Shown: one piece after another, positions 1 through 7,910 of the stretch | Position numbering within the stretch: position 1 is the first letter of the stretch | Layout of the letters: each line of letters opens with the position of its first letter | Source of the DNA: Herbaspirillum aquaticum | GTDB lineage: Bacteria; Pseudomonadota; Gammaproteobacteria; Burkholderiales; Burkholderiaceae_D | Direction: 5' to 3' | DNA length: 64,000 bases | Assembly (NCBI RefSeq): GCF_002213425.1 | Contig: NZ_NJGV01000024.1 | Coordinates: 45,968-109,967, forward strand | Notes under the pieces: generated by a model | What the model was told of the DNA's origin: nothing | The model's input: only the letters and a program-made list of their open reading frames with translations | The model's database searches: none | Translations under genes and position numbers: made by a program

Positions 1-1
1 C

Positions 2-376
2 CCGCGCGACCTGGCCACCATGATCGCGGGGGCCCGCATCGCGCGCCAGATCGTCATGACCGAACCGCTGCGCCGCTACTGCCGCAAGGAACTGTTCGGC
101 GGCCGCGAGGGCATGGATGACGCGCAATGGGAAACCATGATCCGCCAGCGTGCCGACACCATCTACCATCCCGTGGGCACTTGCCGCATGGGGGAGGACC
201 AGATGGCGGTGGTCGATGCACAATTGCGGGTGCATGGACTGCAGGGCCTGCGTGTGGTGGATGCTTCGGTGATGCCCACGCTGGTCAGCGGCAACACCAA
301 TGCGCCCACCATCATGATTGCCGAGAAGGCGGCCGACATGATCCGCGCCAGCCAGGCGCATGCCGACGCGGCCTGA
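2..376 (+). CDS. GMC-family alcohol dehydrogenase, C-terminal part (gene starts outside window)
   Basis: This is the C-terminal portion (about 124 residues) of a glucose-methanol-choline flavoprotein dehydrogenase of the choline/alkanol dehydrogenase type. The frame is already open at base 2, so the start lies left of the window. Two family hallmarks are visible: YHPVGTCRMG, which carries the active-site histidine, and SGNTNAPTIMIAEKAA, which carries the second active-site residue and the final FAD contact. Such enzymes oxidise an alcohol to an aldehyde. An aldehyde dehydrogenase gene follows 33 bases later on the same strand, so the two probably act in sequence. The substrate cannot be read from this fragment. 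The fold assignment is firm; choline as substrate is only one possibility. Confidence 0.9.
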   Translation, partial: PRDLATMIAGARIARQIVMTEPLRRYCRKELFGGREGMDDAQWETMIRQRADTIYHPVGTCRMGEDQMAVVDAQLRVHGLQGLRVVDASVMPTLVSGNTNAPTIMIAEKAADMIRASQAHADAA

Positions 377-409
377 CACCGTTCGATCACACCATGCAAG
401 GATGCATCA

Positions 410-1828
410 ATGACTGACACCACCGCTGCAGAATTGCAGCAGCTTTTCAGCGCCCAGCAGCAGGCGTTCGCTGCCGACAGTGATCCCTCCCATGCTGTGC
501 GCATGGACCGGCTGGCGCGCTTGCAGGCCCTGATGGACGAGCACGAAGCGGCCCTCATCGCCGCCATCGACGCCGACTTCGGCGGCCGCTCGCAGCATGA
601 AACGCGCATGGCCGAACTGTTCGTTCTGCGCGCCGGAATACGTCATGCGCAGTCGCACCTGAAGCGCTGGATGCGCCCGCAGCGCGTGGCCACCGCCCTG
701 CACTTCCTGCCCGGCAGCAACCGCCTGCTGGCCCAGCCGCTGGGCGTGGTCGGCATCATCTCGCCGTGGAATTACCCGTTGCAACTGGCGCTGGGTCCAG
801 CGCTGGCGGCGCTGGCAGCGGGCAACCGGGTGCTGCTCAAACCCTCGGAACTGACGCCTCGCCTCTCGGGCCTGCTGGCCGAGCTGGTCGCGCGCAGCTA
901 CGCCCCGGAGGAAATGGCCGTGGTCACCGGGGACGCCGGCATCGGACAGGCTTTTGCCTCGCTGCCGTTCGATCACCTGTTCTTTACCGGATCGACCCAG
1001 GTCGGACGCGAGATCGCGCAACTGGCGGCGGCCAATCTCACACCCGTCACGCTGGAACTGGGCGGCAAGTCGCCCGCCATTCTTGATGCCTCGTGCCGCA
1101 TGACGAGCAGCCTGCAGCGCATCGCCTTCGGCAAGCTGCTCAATGCCGGCCAGACCTGCGTGGCACCGGATTACCTGCTGGTACCGCGCGGCCAGGCGGC
1201 CGGGGTGGCGCAGCAACTGGCCGGGGCCATGGGCCGGCTGTATCCGCGCCTGCACGACAATCCAGACTACACCGCCATCATCAGCCCGCGCCATCGGGCG
1301 CGCTTGCAGGCGCTGGTGGAAGAGGCGCGTGCGGCAGGGGCGCAGGTGATCGAGGTGAACCCGGCAGGCGAAGACCTGGGCCAGAGCCGCAAGCTGGCGC
1401 CCACGCTGATCCTGGGTGCGACGGCGTCGATGCGGGTGCTGCAGGAAGAGATCTTCGGGCCGGTGCTGCCCATCCTGGAATACGACACGCCCGAGCAGGC
1501 CATCGCCCATGTGCGGCAAGGTCCGCGCCCGCTGGCGCTGTACTGGTTCGGCGAGGATGCGGCGCGGCGCGAACAGGTGCTGCGGCAGACCCATGCGGGC
1601 GGTGTGACCATCAATGATTGCCTGTGGCACCTGGTGCAGGAGGAGCAGCCCTTTGGTGGTGTCGGCGAAAGCGGCATGGGGGCCTATCACGGACGCTGGG
1701 GCTTCGATACCTTCAGCAAGCGCAAGCCGGTGTTCCGGCAGGCGCGTTGGAACGGCGGGACGCTGTTGCATCCGCCTTATGGAAAAACGTTTGAATGGGT
1801 GATGGGGTTGATCAGGCGATTGAGCTGA
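410..1828 (+). CDS. aldehyde dehydrogenase (class 3 / coniferyl-aldehyde dehydrogenase type)
   Basis: A 472-residue NAD(P)-dependent aldehyde dehydrogenase that oxidises an aldehyde to its acid. Recognisable elements in order are the cofactor loop SPWNYPLQLALGPALAAL, LLKPSELTP, FTGSTQVGREI, ELGGKSP (general base Glu216), GQTCVAPDY (catalytic Cys250) and [10 protein letters not shown]. The short N-terminus and the APDY after the cysteine place it with the class 3/coniferyl-aldehyde branch rather than with the betaine-aldehyde enzymes. It follows the GMC dehydrogenase by 33 bases and probably handles that enzyme's aldehyde product. A strong stem-loop lies just after the stop. The true substrate is unknown. 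Confidence 0.9.
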   Translation: MTDTTAAELQQLFSAQQQAFAADSDPSHAVRMDRLARLQALMDEHEAALIAAIDADFGGRSQHETRMAELFVLRAGIRHAQSHLKRWMRPQRVATALHFLPGSNRLLAQPLGVVGIISPWNYPLQLALGPALAALAAGNRVLLKPSELTPRLSGLLAELVARSYAPEEMAVVTGDAGIGQAFASLPFDHLFFTGSTQVGREIAQLAAANLTPVTLELGGKSPAILDASCRMTSSLQRIAFGKLLNAGQTCVAPDYLLVPRGQAAGVAQQLAGAMGRLYPRLHDNPDYTAIISPRHRARLQALVEEARAAGAQVIEVNPAGEDLGQSRKLAPTLILGATASMRVLQEEIFGPVLPILEYDTPEQAIAHVRQGPRPLALYWFGEDAARREQVLRQTHAGGVTINDCLWHLVQEEQPFGGVGESGMGAYHGRWGFDTFSKRKPVFRQARWNGGTLLHPPYGKTFEWVMGLIRRLS

Positions 1829-1876
1829 CTGCCTCCGCAGACTGGTGCCATCTCAAGCAAAGGGTCTCGCAAAGCA

Positions 1877-1910
1877 CAAGGCCCGGAGCGGTCACTCCGG
1901 GCCTTGTTCA
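1877..1910. terminator. bidirectional terminator between aldehyde dehydrogenase and lipA
   Basis: A perfect 12-base stem, CAAGGCCCGGAG against CTCCGGGCCTTG, with the 6-base loop CGGTCA. It lies between two convergent genes (stops at 1828 and 1930) and could end transcription from both sides. Confidence 0.75.
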
Positions 1911-1929
1911 AACGATCCTGCTAATGGCG

Positions 1930-2922
1930 TCAGACCAAGCCGTGCGCCTGCTGATCCGCATGGTAGCTCGAGCGCACCATCGCGCCCACGGCGGCATGCA
2001 CGAAGCCCATCTTGTAGGCCTCTTCCTCGTACATCTTGAAGGTGTCGGGGTGCACGTAGCGGCGCACCGGCAGGTGGTCGCCGCTGGGCATCAGGTACTG
2101 GCCGATGGTGAGCATGTCGACGTTGTGCGCGCGCATGTCGCGCATGACCTGCAGCACTTCCTCGTCGGTTTCTCCCAGGCCCACCATGATGCCGGACTTG
2201 GTCGGCACTTCCGGATGCAGGTCCTTGAAGCGCTTCAACAGGCTCAGCGAATATTCGTAATCCGAACCCGGACGCGCTTCCTTGTAGAGGCGCGGTGCGG
2301 TTTCGAGGTTGTGGTTCATGACGTCCGGCGGGGCCATCTTGAGGATTTCCAGCGCACGGTCCATGCGGCCGCGGAAGTCCGGGGTCAGGATCTCGATGCG
2401 GGTCTCGGGCGACAATTCACGTACACGCTGGATGCAGGCCGCGAAGTGGGCAGCACCGCCATCGCGCAGGTCGTCGCGGTCCACGCTGGTGATGACCACG
2501 TAGGACAGGCGCAACTGGGCAATGGTCTTGGCCAGGTTTTCCGGCTCGTTGGGGTCCAGCGGATCGGGGCGGCCGTGGCCGACGTCGCAGAAGGGGCAGC
2601 GGCGGGTGCACTTGTCGCCCATGATCATGAAGGTCGCGGTGCCCTTGCCGAAGCATTCGCCGATGTTGGGGCAGGAGGCTTCCTCACAGACCGTCACCAG
2701 GTTGTTGGCGCGCAGGATGTCCTTGATCTCGTAGAAGCGGGTGGTCGGCGAACCGGCCTTGACGCGAATCCAGTCCGGCTTCTTCAGCTTTTCGGCGGCC
2801 ACCACCTTGATCGGGATCCAGGCGGTCTTGCCGGCGCCCTTCTGCTTGTCCAGCGGATTGGCGCGCGCCGAGCCGGTGGCATTGGAGGAAGAATCTGCTG
2901 CGGGAGTGAGTTCGGTAGTCAT
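1930..2922 (-). CDS. lipA: lipoyl synthase
   Basis: A 330-residue radical-SAM enzyme that inserts two sulfur atoms into protein-bound octanoyl groups to make lipoate for pyruvate and 2-oxoglutarate dehydrogenases and the glycine cleavage system. It shows both expected iron-sulfur signatures: the auxiliary-cluster motif [12 protein letters not shown] and the radical-SAM motif [10 protein letters not shown]. Length is normal for the family once the ~45-residue polar leader (Ser/Thr/Ala-rich, low conservation) is allowed for. It lies 40 bases downstream of lipB on the same strand, so the octanoyltransferase and the synthase are almost certainly co-transcribed. Confidence 0.98.
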   Translation of the reverse strand: MTTELTPAADSSSNATGSARANPLDKQKGAGKTAWIPIKVVAAEKLKKPDWIRVKAGSPTTRFYEIKDILRANNLVTVCEEASCPNIGECFGKGTATFMIMGDKCTRRCPFCDVGHGRPDPLDPNEPENLAKTIAQLRLSYVVITSVDRDDLRDGGAAHFAACIQRVRELSPETRIEILTPDFRGRMDRALEILKMAPPDVMNHNLETAPRLYKEARPGSDYEYSLSLLKRFKDLHPEVPTKSGIMVGLGETDEEVLQVMRDMRAHNVDMLTIGQYLMPSGDHLPVRRYVHPDTFKMYEEEAYKMGFVHAAVGAMVRSSYHADQQAHGLV

Positions 2923-2962
2923 GTCGGTCGTTCCGGCCCCGGGCGCACACGGCGCGTGGGGC

Positions 2963-3655
2963 TCAAGCCATGCCCGCGAAGCGGGCGATCAGTTGGTCGG
3001 CAAGCAAGTCCTGGACAGCGTCCAGCCGGGCGTGGGCAGCCCCGAGGGTCTGCATGTCCACGGTGGCCAGGCCTTCGTAGCCGCAGGGGTTGATCCAGGA
3101 AAACGGTGCCAGGTCCATCGCCACATTGAGCGAAACACCATGGTAAGTGCAGCCGTTGCCCCGTATCTTCAAGCCCAGCGCGGCCACCTTGGCGCCCTGC
3201 CAGGGGCCGTCGGCGGCGTAGATGCCGGGCGCCCCCTCCTTGCGTACACCGGCCAGATTATACGCCGCCAGCGTGGCGATCACCGCCTCTTCGATGTTGT
3301 GCACGAATTCGCGCGCGAACAGGCGCGCCCCGCTGCGGTTGCGGCGCAGGTCCATCAGCAGGTAGATCACCACCTGGCCGGGGCCGTGGTAGGTGACCTC
3401 GCCGCCGCGGTCGGTCTGGACAATGGGGATGTCGTGCGGATTCAACACATGGGCGCGGTCAGCGCCCAAACCCAGCGTGTAGACAGGGGGATGCTCGACG
3501 ATCCAGAGCTGGTCGGGGGTCTCGGGGGTGCGCGTATCGGTATAGGCGCGCATGGCGGCGAAGCTGGCCTCGTAAGGCTCGACGCCGCGCCGGACGATCT
3601 CGGGCCGGCGGGCGCCAGCCACGGGTGTGCTGGCGGTGGGCAGTGCAGTTTGCAT
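2963..3655 (-). CDS. lipB: octanoyl-[ACP]:protein octanoyltransferase
   Basis: A 230-residue transferase that moves octanoate from acyl carrier protein to the lipoyl domains of target enzymes, the step before LipA. Family motifs visible are the substrate-loop segment [15 protein letters not shown] and [18 protein letters not shown] with the catalytic Cys/Lys region, then [17 protein letters not shown]. The start is set at the ATG at 3655 (MQTALPT). The open frame extends 33 codons further, but that extension is proline/arginine-rich and not typical of LipB. lipA follows 40 bases downstream. Confidence 0.96.
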   Translation of the reverse strand: MQTALPTASTPVAGARRPEIVRRGVEPYEASFAAMRAYTDTRTPETPDQLWIVEHPPVYTLGLGADRAHVLNPHDIPIVQTDRGGEVTYHGPGQVVIYLLMDLRRNRSGARLFAREFVHNIEEAVIATLAAYNLAGVRKEGAPGIYAADGPWQGAKVAALGLKIRGNGCTYHGVSLNVAMDLAPFSWINPCGYEGLATVDMQTLGAAHARLDAVQDLLADQLIARFAGMA

Positions 3656-3690
3656 GCCCGCCAGTGTAGCGAAATTCCTCTTTGCCCGTA

Positions 3691-4005
3691 TCAGAACCAG
3701 CGGATCAGGCCGTGCGGCAGGAGCTTGGCAATACGTACCGTATCGTCGCTGCACCCCTTGGGAGGCAAGGGAGTGACCGTGAATTCGGCCGCACCGTTGA
3801 CGGCTTCGAAGATGGCCTCGCCGCGCCCGTGAAAATCAAAGCAGCGCCCCGCCTTGAGCCAGATATCCTCGCGGCAGCCGGCAATGGTCAGCCACACCAG
3901 TCCGGAATTCACACGGATGCGCACGCCGCCCTGCAGGCGACGGGTCTGTACCTGGCCTTCCTGCAACTGGCCCGGGAGGCTGGGATCTGTGAATGAAATT
4001 GTCAT
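3691..4005 (-). CDS. DUF2917 family protein
   Basis: A 104-residue protein with the pattern of the uncharacterised DUF2917 family of betaproteobacteria: a short beta-rich domain reading [17 protein letters not shown], then DIWLKAG and a hydrophobic FTVTPLP. No signal peptide or membrane segment is seen. It stops 35 bases before lipB on the same strand, so it may lie in the lip transcript, although homologues are not tied to lipoate. It is divergent from the LysR gene starting at 4202. The function is unknown, and the family call rests on pattern recognition. Confidence 0.75.
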   Translation of the reverse strand: MTISFTDPSLPGQLQEGQVQTRRLQGGVRIRVNSGLVWLTIAGCREDIWLKAGRCFDFHGRGEAIFEAVNGAAEFTVTPLPPKGCSDDTVRIAKLLPHGLIRWF

Positions 4006-4103
4006 GGCGCTGGCTCCTTTGCTCGACTGCCTGATTCGCCAGGCAAGCCGCGTCCCTGCCGCGATGCCCGGGAGGGTGCGGCTGCAAGGGGGGAAATGCC
4101 TGG

Positions 4104-4127
4104 AATGATGTGTGATGAGTCATCATT
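4104..4127. promoter_or_regulatory. candidate regulator site between DUF2917 and LysR genes
   Basis: An inverted repeat AATGATG/CATCATT with 10 bases between the arms lies in the 196-base divergent intergenic region. Its place and dyad form are what a LysR-type regulator site would look like. No binding data exist; this is an inference. Confidence 0.35.
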
Positions 4128-4201
4128 GTAGGAAAGCCCGCAAGCGCGGCAAAACGATATATATTGGTTCTCCTTGCTAATTGAATTCACAAGGAGCCGT
4201 C

Positions 4202-5152
4202 ATGGCCGATTTGCGCAAGCTCCCCAACCTGGCCGCCCTGCGCGCCTTTGATGCAGCCGCCCGCCGTGGCTGCTTCTCGCGTGCGGCCGAAGAAGTGCAC
4301 GTCACGCCCGGCGCCATCAGCCACCAGGTGCGCGCGCTGGAGGAAGACCTGGGCCTGCAGCTGTTCCATCGCCATGGCAAGCGCATTTCCATCACCGAGA
4401 CCGGCGAACGCTTCGCCGCCACCATCCGCAAGGCCCTGGGCGAGATCGCGCAAGCGGCCGACCACCTGCGCAGCCTCACGCGCCAGCAGCGGCTGGTGAT
4501 CTCGGCCACGCCCTCCTTCGCTTCACGCTGGCTGGCGCCGCGCCTGTGGAAGTTCATCGATGCCCATCCGGAAATCGAGGTGGTGCTGCAATCGGGCAGC
4601 CACCTGGCCGACCTGCGGCTGGACGGGGTGGACATCGGCATCCGCTTCGGGCGCGGCCAGTACGCGGGCGTAGTCACCGAGAAGCTCAGCGATGATTACT
4701 ACTACCCGGTGGCCGCGCCCGGCTATCGCGGCAAGCAGAACAAGAAGCTCGCGCGCCCCGCCGACCTGGTGCATTGCACGCTGCTGCGCATGGACACGCG
4801 CGAATCCTGGCAGCCGTGGCTGACCCTGGCCGGGCTGGACCTGCCCGAGCCGCGCGGCACGCTGGTGGTAGAGGATTCTTCGCTGACGCTGCGCCACGCG
4901 GTGGAGGGCAAGGGGGTGGCGCTGTCACGCCATACGATTGCCTGGCAGGAGATCGCCAGCGGCACGCTGGTGCGGCTGTTCGACGTGGCGCAGCTGTGTG
5001 AGGAGGCACACTACCTGGTGCACCTGCCGGAGGGGCTGGAGAAGCCGGGGGTGGCGGCCTTCAGGAAATGGATCGTGGAAGAGATGCGGCAATTCCAGGC
5101 GCAGTCGGAATGGCCGGGCACGGTGCAGAAAACGTCAACCCGCAAGAAGTGA
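4202..5152 (+). CDS. LysR-family transcriptional regulator (GcvA-like)
   Basis: A 316-residue LysR-type regulator. The N-terminal winged HTH (about residues 5-65) reads LPNLAALRAFDAAARRGCFSR and continues with AAEEVHVTPGAISHQVRALE, the arrangement typical of the GcvA/AmpR branch. A periplasmic-binding-like effector domain fills the rest. The start is the ATG at 4202, which has AAGGAG five bases upstream; an in-frame TTG at 4181 is less likely. It is divergent from the DUF2917-lipB-lipA run and may control it, or itself. A terminator hairpin follows the stop directly. Confidence 0.92.
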   Translation: MADLRKLPNLAALRAFDAAARRGCFSRAAEEVHVTPGAISHQVRALEEDLGLQLFHRHGKRISITETGERFAATIRKALGEIAQAADHLRSLTRQQRLVISATPSFASRWLAPRLWKFIDAHPEIEVVLQSGSHLADLRLDGVDIGIRFGRGQYAGVVTEKLSDDYYYPVAAPGYRGKQNKKLARPADLVHCTLLRMDTRESWQPWLTLAGLDLPEPRGTLVVEDSSLTLRHAVEGKGVALSRHTIAWQEIASGTLVRLFDVAQLCEEAHYLVHLPEGLEKPGVAAFRKWIVEEMRQFQAQSEWPGTVQKTSTRKK

Positions 5153-5164
5153 TGCGGCCATGAA

Positions 5165-5198
5165 AAAACCGGCGCGCCTTGCGGGCTGCGCCGGTTTT
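5165..5198. terminator. bidirectional terminator
   Basis: An 11-base stem AAAACCGGCGC/GCGCCGGTTTT lies between the LysR stop (5152) and the ybeD-like stop (5218). A/T tracts on both sides suit both convergent transcripts. Confidence 0.75.
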
Positions 5199-5217
5199 CG
5201 CGAGGAGAGTGTGGACC

Positions 5218-5499
5218 TCAGAGCACGAACTTGACCATCTCGTGCGTGGAGAGCGCGCGATAGATGTTGTCGAGCTGGGCGCGGCTGGTGGCGCGCACGG
5301 TCAGGGTGAGCGAGAGGTACTTGCCCTGGGTGGAGGGACGCATCTCGACCTTGCCCGCGTGAAACTCCGGGTCGTGCTCGATGACCATGGCGACGATGGT
5401 CTCGGCGAAGGCGTCATGGGTGATCCCGACCACCTTGATGGGGAAGTCGCTGGGATACTCGATCAGGGATTCTTCAGGGGAAATAGTGGGCATAGTCAT
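5218..5499 (-). CDS. ybeD: YbeD/DUF493 family protein
   Basis: A 93-residue protein of the YbeD (UPF0250/DUF493) family, a small ACT-like alpha/beta fold. The segments SLIEYPSDFPIKVVG, GKYLSLTLTV and LDNIYRALSTHEMVKFVL match the family layout. In many proteobacteria this gene sits directly upstream of lipB, and in betaproteobacteria a D-amino-acid transaminase often precedes it. All of these genes are present here, but unrelated genes interrupt them. The biochemical role is not established; a regulatory role near lipoate synthesis is inferred from context. Confidence 0.88.
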   Translation of the reverse strand: MTMPTISPEESLIEYPSDFPIKVVGITHDAFAETIVAMVIEHDPEFHAGKVEMRPSTQGKYLSLTLTVRATSRAQLDNIYRALSTHEMVKFVL

Positions 5500-5758
5500 G
5501 GCAAACCGCCTTGGCGTTGTCCGCCTGGCGCTCCGGTTTCAATGCTCCCAGATGGGGATGAACCTGCGGGCTTCAAGCGGGGGGAATCGGGTGGGGAATG
5601 CCTGCATTCTACGCCATGCGGGCGGGGCGGCGTGCAGAAAGCGTCATCGGCCCGGACGTCCGCGCAAGCAATCTGTTCCAACATCTCCAACTATCGCGAT
5701 TGATGAGCATGCGCTGCCGCACAAGACTCTGTGTCTTCCCGACAAGATGCGGTGTCCC

Positions 5759-6337
5759 ATGCAAGTCAACCTCAAAATGCTCCAAGGTCGCTTTGAGAGG
5801 GGGTATGCCCTCGACAAGCACTCCCTCTACAGTCTCCCGGCCGGGTACAACGCGGCGGGCCACATCCAATGGCACACGCAGCGCACCGAAGTGGGAGAAG
5901 CGCTGTATCAGCTGAAATACCGGCAACAGCAGCGCTACGTCCTGCCGCTGGCCCTGGCCGTGCAATCCCACATCCTGCCCTTGCTGCCCGCATTCGGCCT
6001 GATCGTGCCAATGGCTTCATCGCATGTACGGGGCGTGCAGCCGGTCGCCGCCATCGCGCATGCGCTGGGACATCTGGTCGGCAAACCCGTGCTTGCGCTG
6101 CTGAGCAAGGCCAAGGGTGCAGCGCTTCTGAAAGACTTGCGCACGCGCGCCGAAAAGGACGCCGTGCTCACCGATACGCTGATCCTGAATCGCCTTATCC
6201 ACGGAGAAGGCCGCTGGGACACGTTGCTGCTCGACGACTTGTACGATAGTGGTGCTTCGGTCGATGCTGCATGCGATGCGTTGCGCGGCTATGAGAAAAT
6301 CGGGGATATTTTCGTGGCAACGCTGACGTGGAGGTAA
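5759..6337 (+). CDS. ComF-like phosphoribosyltransferase
   Basis: About 192 residues. The C-terminal half carries the PRPP-binding signature TLLLDDLYDSGASVDAACDAL, the acidic pair plus flexible loop of type I phosphoribosyltransferases. The arrangement, with a helical N-terminal part ending LALAVQSHILPLLPAFGLIVPM, recalls ComF/amidophosphoribosyl-type proteins. The start is the ATG at 5759; an in-frame ATG at 5747 is equally possible, and neither has a clear ribosome site. The stop is 4 bases before the SLOG-like gene, so the two form one unit. The enzyme could transfer phosphoribose to a base or take part in nucleotide-signal chemistry. Its acceptor is unknown. Confidence 0.75.
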   Translation: MQVNLKMLQGRFERGYALDKHSLYSLPAGYNAAGHIQWHTQRTEVGEALYQLKYRQQQRYVLPLALAVQSHILPLLPAFGLIVPMASSHVRGVQPVAAIAHALGHLVGKPVLALLSKAKGAALLKDLRTRAEKDAVLTDTLILNRLIHGEGRWDTLLLDDLYDSGASVDAACDALRGYEKIGDIFVATLTWR

Positions 6338-6341
6338 GCCC

Positions 6342-6938
6342 ATGACTACCGTTTTCATTGCTGGCTCCATCAGCATCCGGCACTTGCATCCCAAGGTCAG
6401 GGAAAGGATCATGAACATCGTGCGCCAGGAGTTCGACGTGGTGGTTGGCGATGCCGACGGCGCTGACACGGCGATCCAACAGTTCCTGCACGCGATGGCT
6501 TACCGGCGCGTGACGGTCTTCTGCAGCGGGCAGGCGCCGCGCAACAATATCGGTCAGTGGCCCGTACGACGCATCCACACCACGCAGCGCCCGGGCACGC
6601 GTGCCTTCTTCACGGCCAAGGATATCGCCATGGCCAACATCGCCGATTCCGGGCTGATGATCTGGGACGCCAAAAGTAGCGGCACGCTCGGCAACGTGAT
6701 CGAACTGCTGAATCGCCAGAAATATTCCTGGGTCTTCATCGACCCGCCTACCCGATTCCTGGCGGTGAAGTGCGCGGAAAGGATCGAGGCCCTGCTGTCG
6801 TGCATGAGCACCTCAGCGCGCCTGCAAGCGCAGCGCAAGCTCGGGCTGGAACACGTGCTCCCTGCCCTGCATGTCAATACAAGGCAATCCAACCTGTTCA
6901 CGCAGGACGTGAGCGGCGCATTGCACGCCGCCCACTAG
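6342..6938 (+). CDS. SLOG/DprA-like Rossmann-fold nucleotide-binding protein
   Basis: A 198-residue protein whose first 130 residues look like a SLOG-superfamily (cpYpsA/DprA/LOG) Rossmann domain. It has a leading strand FIAGSISI, then VVVGDADGADTAIQQFL, ADSGLMIWDAKSSGTLGNVI and a terminal strand WVFIDPP. The GDADGAD and SGTLGN loops are where such proteins bind nucleotides or ADP-ribose-like ligands. The C-terminal 60 residues are basic and unrecognised. It starts 4 bases after the phosphoribosyltransferase gene and ends 3 bases from the convergent transaminase gene. The pairing suggests a two-protein nucleotide-handling unit. The function is unknown. Confidence 0.6.
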   Translation: MTTVFIAGSISIRHLHPKVRERIMNIVRQEFDVVVGDADGADTAIQQFLHAMAYRRVTVFCSGQAPRNNIGQWPVRRIHTTQRPGTRAFFTAKDIAMANIADSGLMIWDAKSSGTLGNVIELLNRQKYSWVFIDPPTRFLAVKCAERIEALLSCMSTSARLQAQRKLGLEHVLPALHVNTRQSNLFTQDVSGALHAAH

Positions 6939-6941
6939 CTC

Positions 6942-7790
6942 TCACAGCCGCGCCTTGGCCGCCTGGTAAGCCGCATACACCTTGGCAAACACCGGCCCCG
7001 GCTGGCCGCTGCCGACCGGCTGGCCATCGAGCGAGACCACCGGCAGCACTTCCTTGCTGGCCGAGGAAATCATGAGTTCATCGGCCGCCAGCACTTCCTC
7101 GCGCGTGATGCGGCGTGACTCCAGCACGATGCCCTGCTCGGCGCACAGCTCTTCCATCAGGCCATAGCGGATGCCTTCCAGGATCAGGTTGTCCTTGGGC
7201 GGCGCGGAAATCTTGCCATCCTTGACCACCCACACGTTGGAAGACGACGCCTCCGACAGATAGCCATCGCGGAACTGGATCGCTTCGGTCACCTGGTGCT
7301 CGGCCGCAAACTGCGCCGCCAGCACATTGCCCAGCAGCGAGGTGGACTTGATCTGGCAGTTCAGCCAGCGGCGGTCTTCCATGCTCACGCAGGCCACGCC
7401 CTTCTCGATGGACGCCGCCGGCGGCAGGGCCATCGGATTGGTCATGATCAGCACCGTCGGCACCACCTCCTTGGGGAAGGCATGCGCCCGCTTGGCCACG
7501 CCCCGGGTGACCTGCAGGTAGATCATCTGGTCTTCCAGACCATTGGCCTCCACCACCTGGCTGATGAGGGCGTTCCAGCCGGCTTCGTCATGCGGATTCG
7601 GAATACCGATGCTGTCGAGGCTGCGGAACAGCCGCGCCAGGTGTTGCTGGCCACGGAAGGCCTTGCGGCCATACATGGGGATCACCTCATAGATGCCGTC
7701 GCCAAAGATGAAGCCGCGGTCCAGCACCGGCACGCGGGCTTCAGAGAGGGGCGTGAGTTCGCCGTTGAGGTAGACGATGGGATCGTTCAT
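6942..7790 (-). CDS. dat: D-amino-acid aminotransferase (class IV)
   Basis: A 282-residue PLP enzyme of fold type IV that interconverts D-amino acids and 2-oxo acids, for example D-Ala and D-Glu for the cell wall. Visible are VLDRGFIFGDGIYEVIP near the N-terminus, the PLP-lysine motif CQIKSTSLLGNVLA (Lys148) and the cofactor-phosphate motif EASSSNVWVV. The length equals that of Bacillus D-amino-acid transaminases, and the IKSxxLLGN context fits D-AAT better than branched-chain or ADC-lyase relatives. The start is the ATG at 7790 (MNDPIVYLNG); the frame extends further upstream but without family character. Confidence 0.92.
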   Translation of the reverse strand: MNDPIVYLNGELTPLSEARVPVLDRGFIFGDGIYEVIPMYGRKAFRGQQHLARLFRSLDSIGIPNPHDEAGWNALISQVVEANGLEDQMIYLQVTRGVAKRAHAFPKEVVPTVLIMTNPMALPPAASIEKGVACVSMEDRRWLNCQIKSTSLLGNVLAAQFAAEHQVTEAIQFRDGYLSEASSSNVWVVKDGKISAPPKDNLILEGIRYGLMEELCAEQGIVLESRRITREEVLAADELMISSASKEVLPVVSLDGQPVGSGQPGPVFAKVYAAYQAAKARL

Positions 7791-7910
7791 GATGGGCTTC
7801 CAGGTAATCGAGGATGATCGGGTGAAGGCGGCAACCGTGCCGCGATGAATCCATTCTGTCACGCGGCTCCCGGCATCCCTATGCAAAAACGGTATAACGC
7901 CGCCCTGCCC

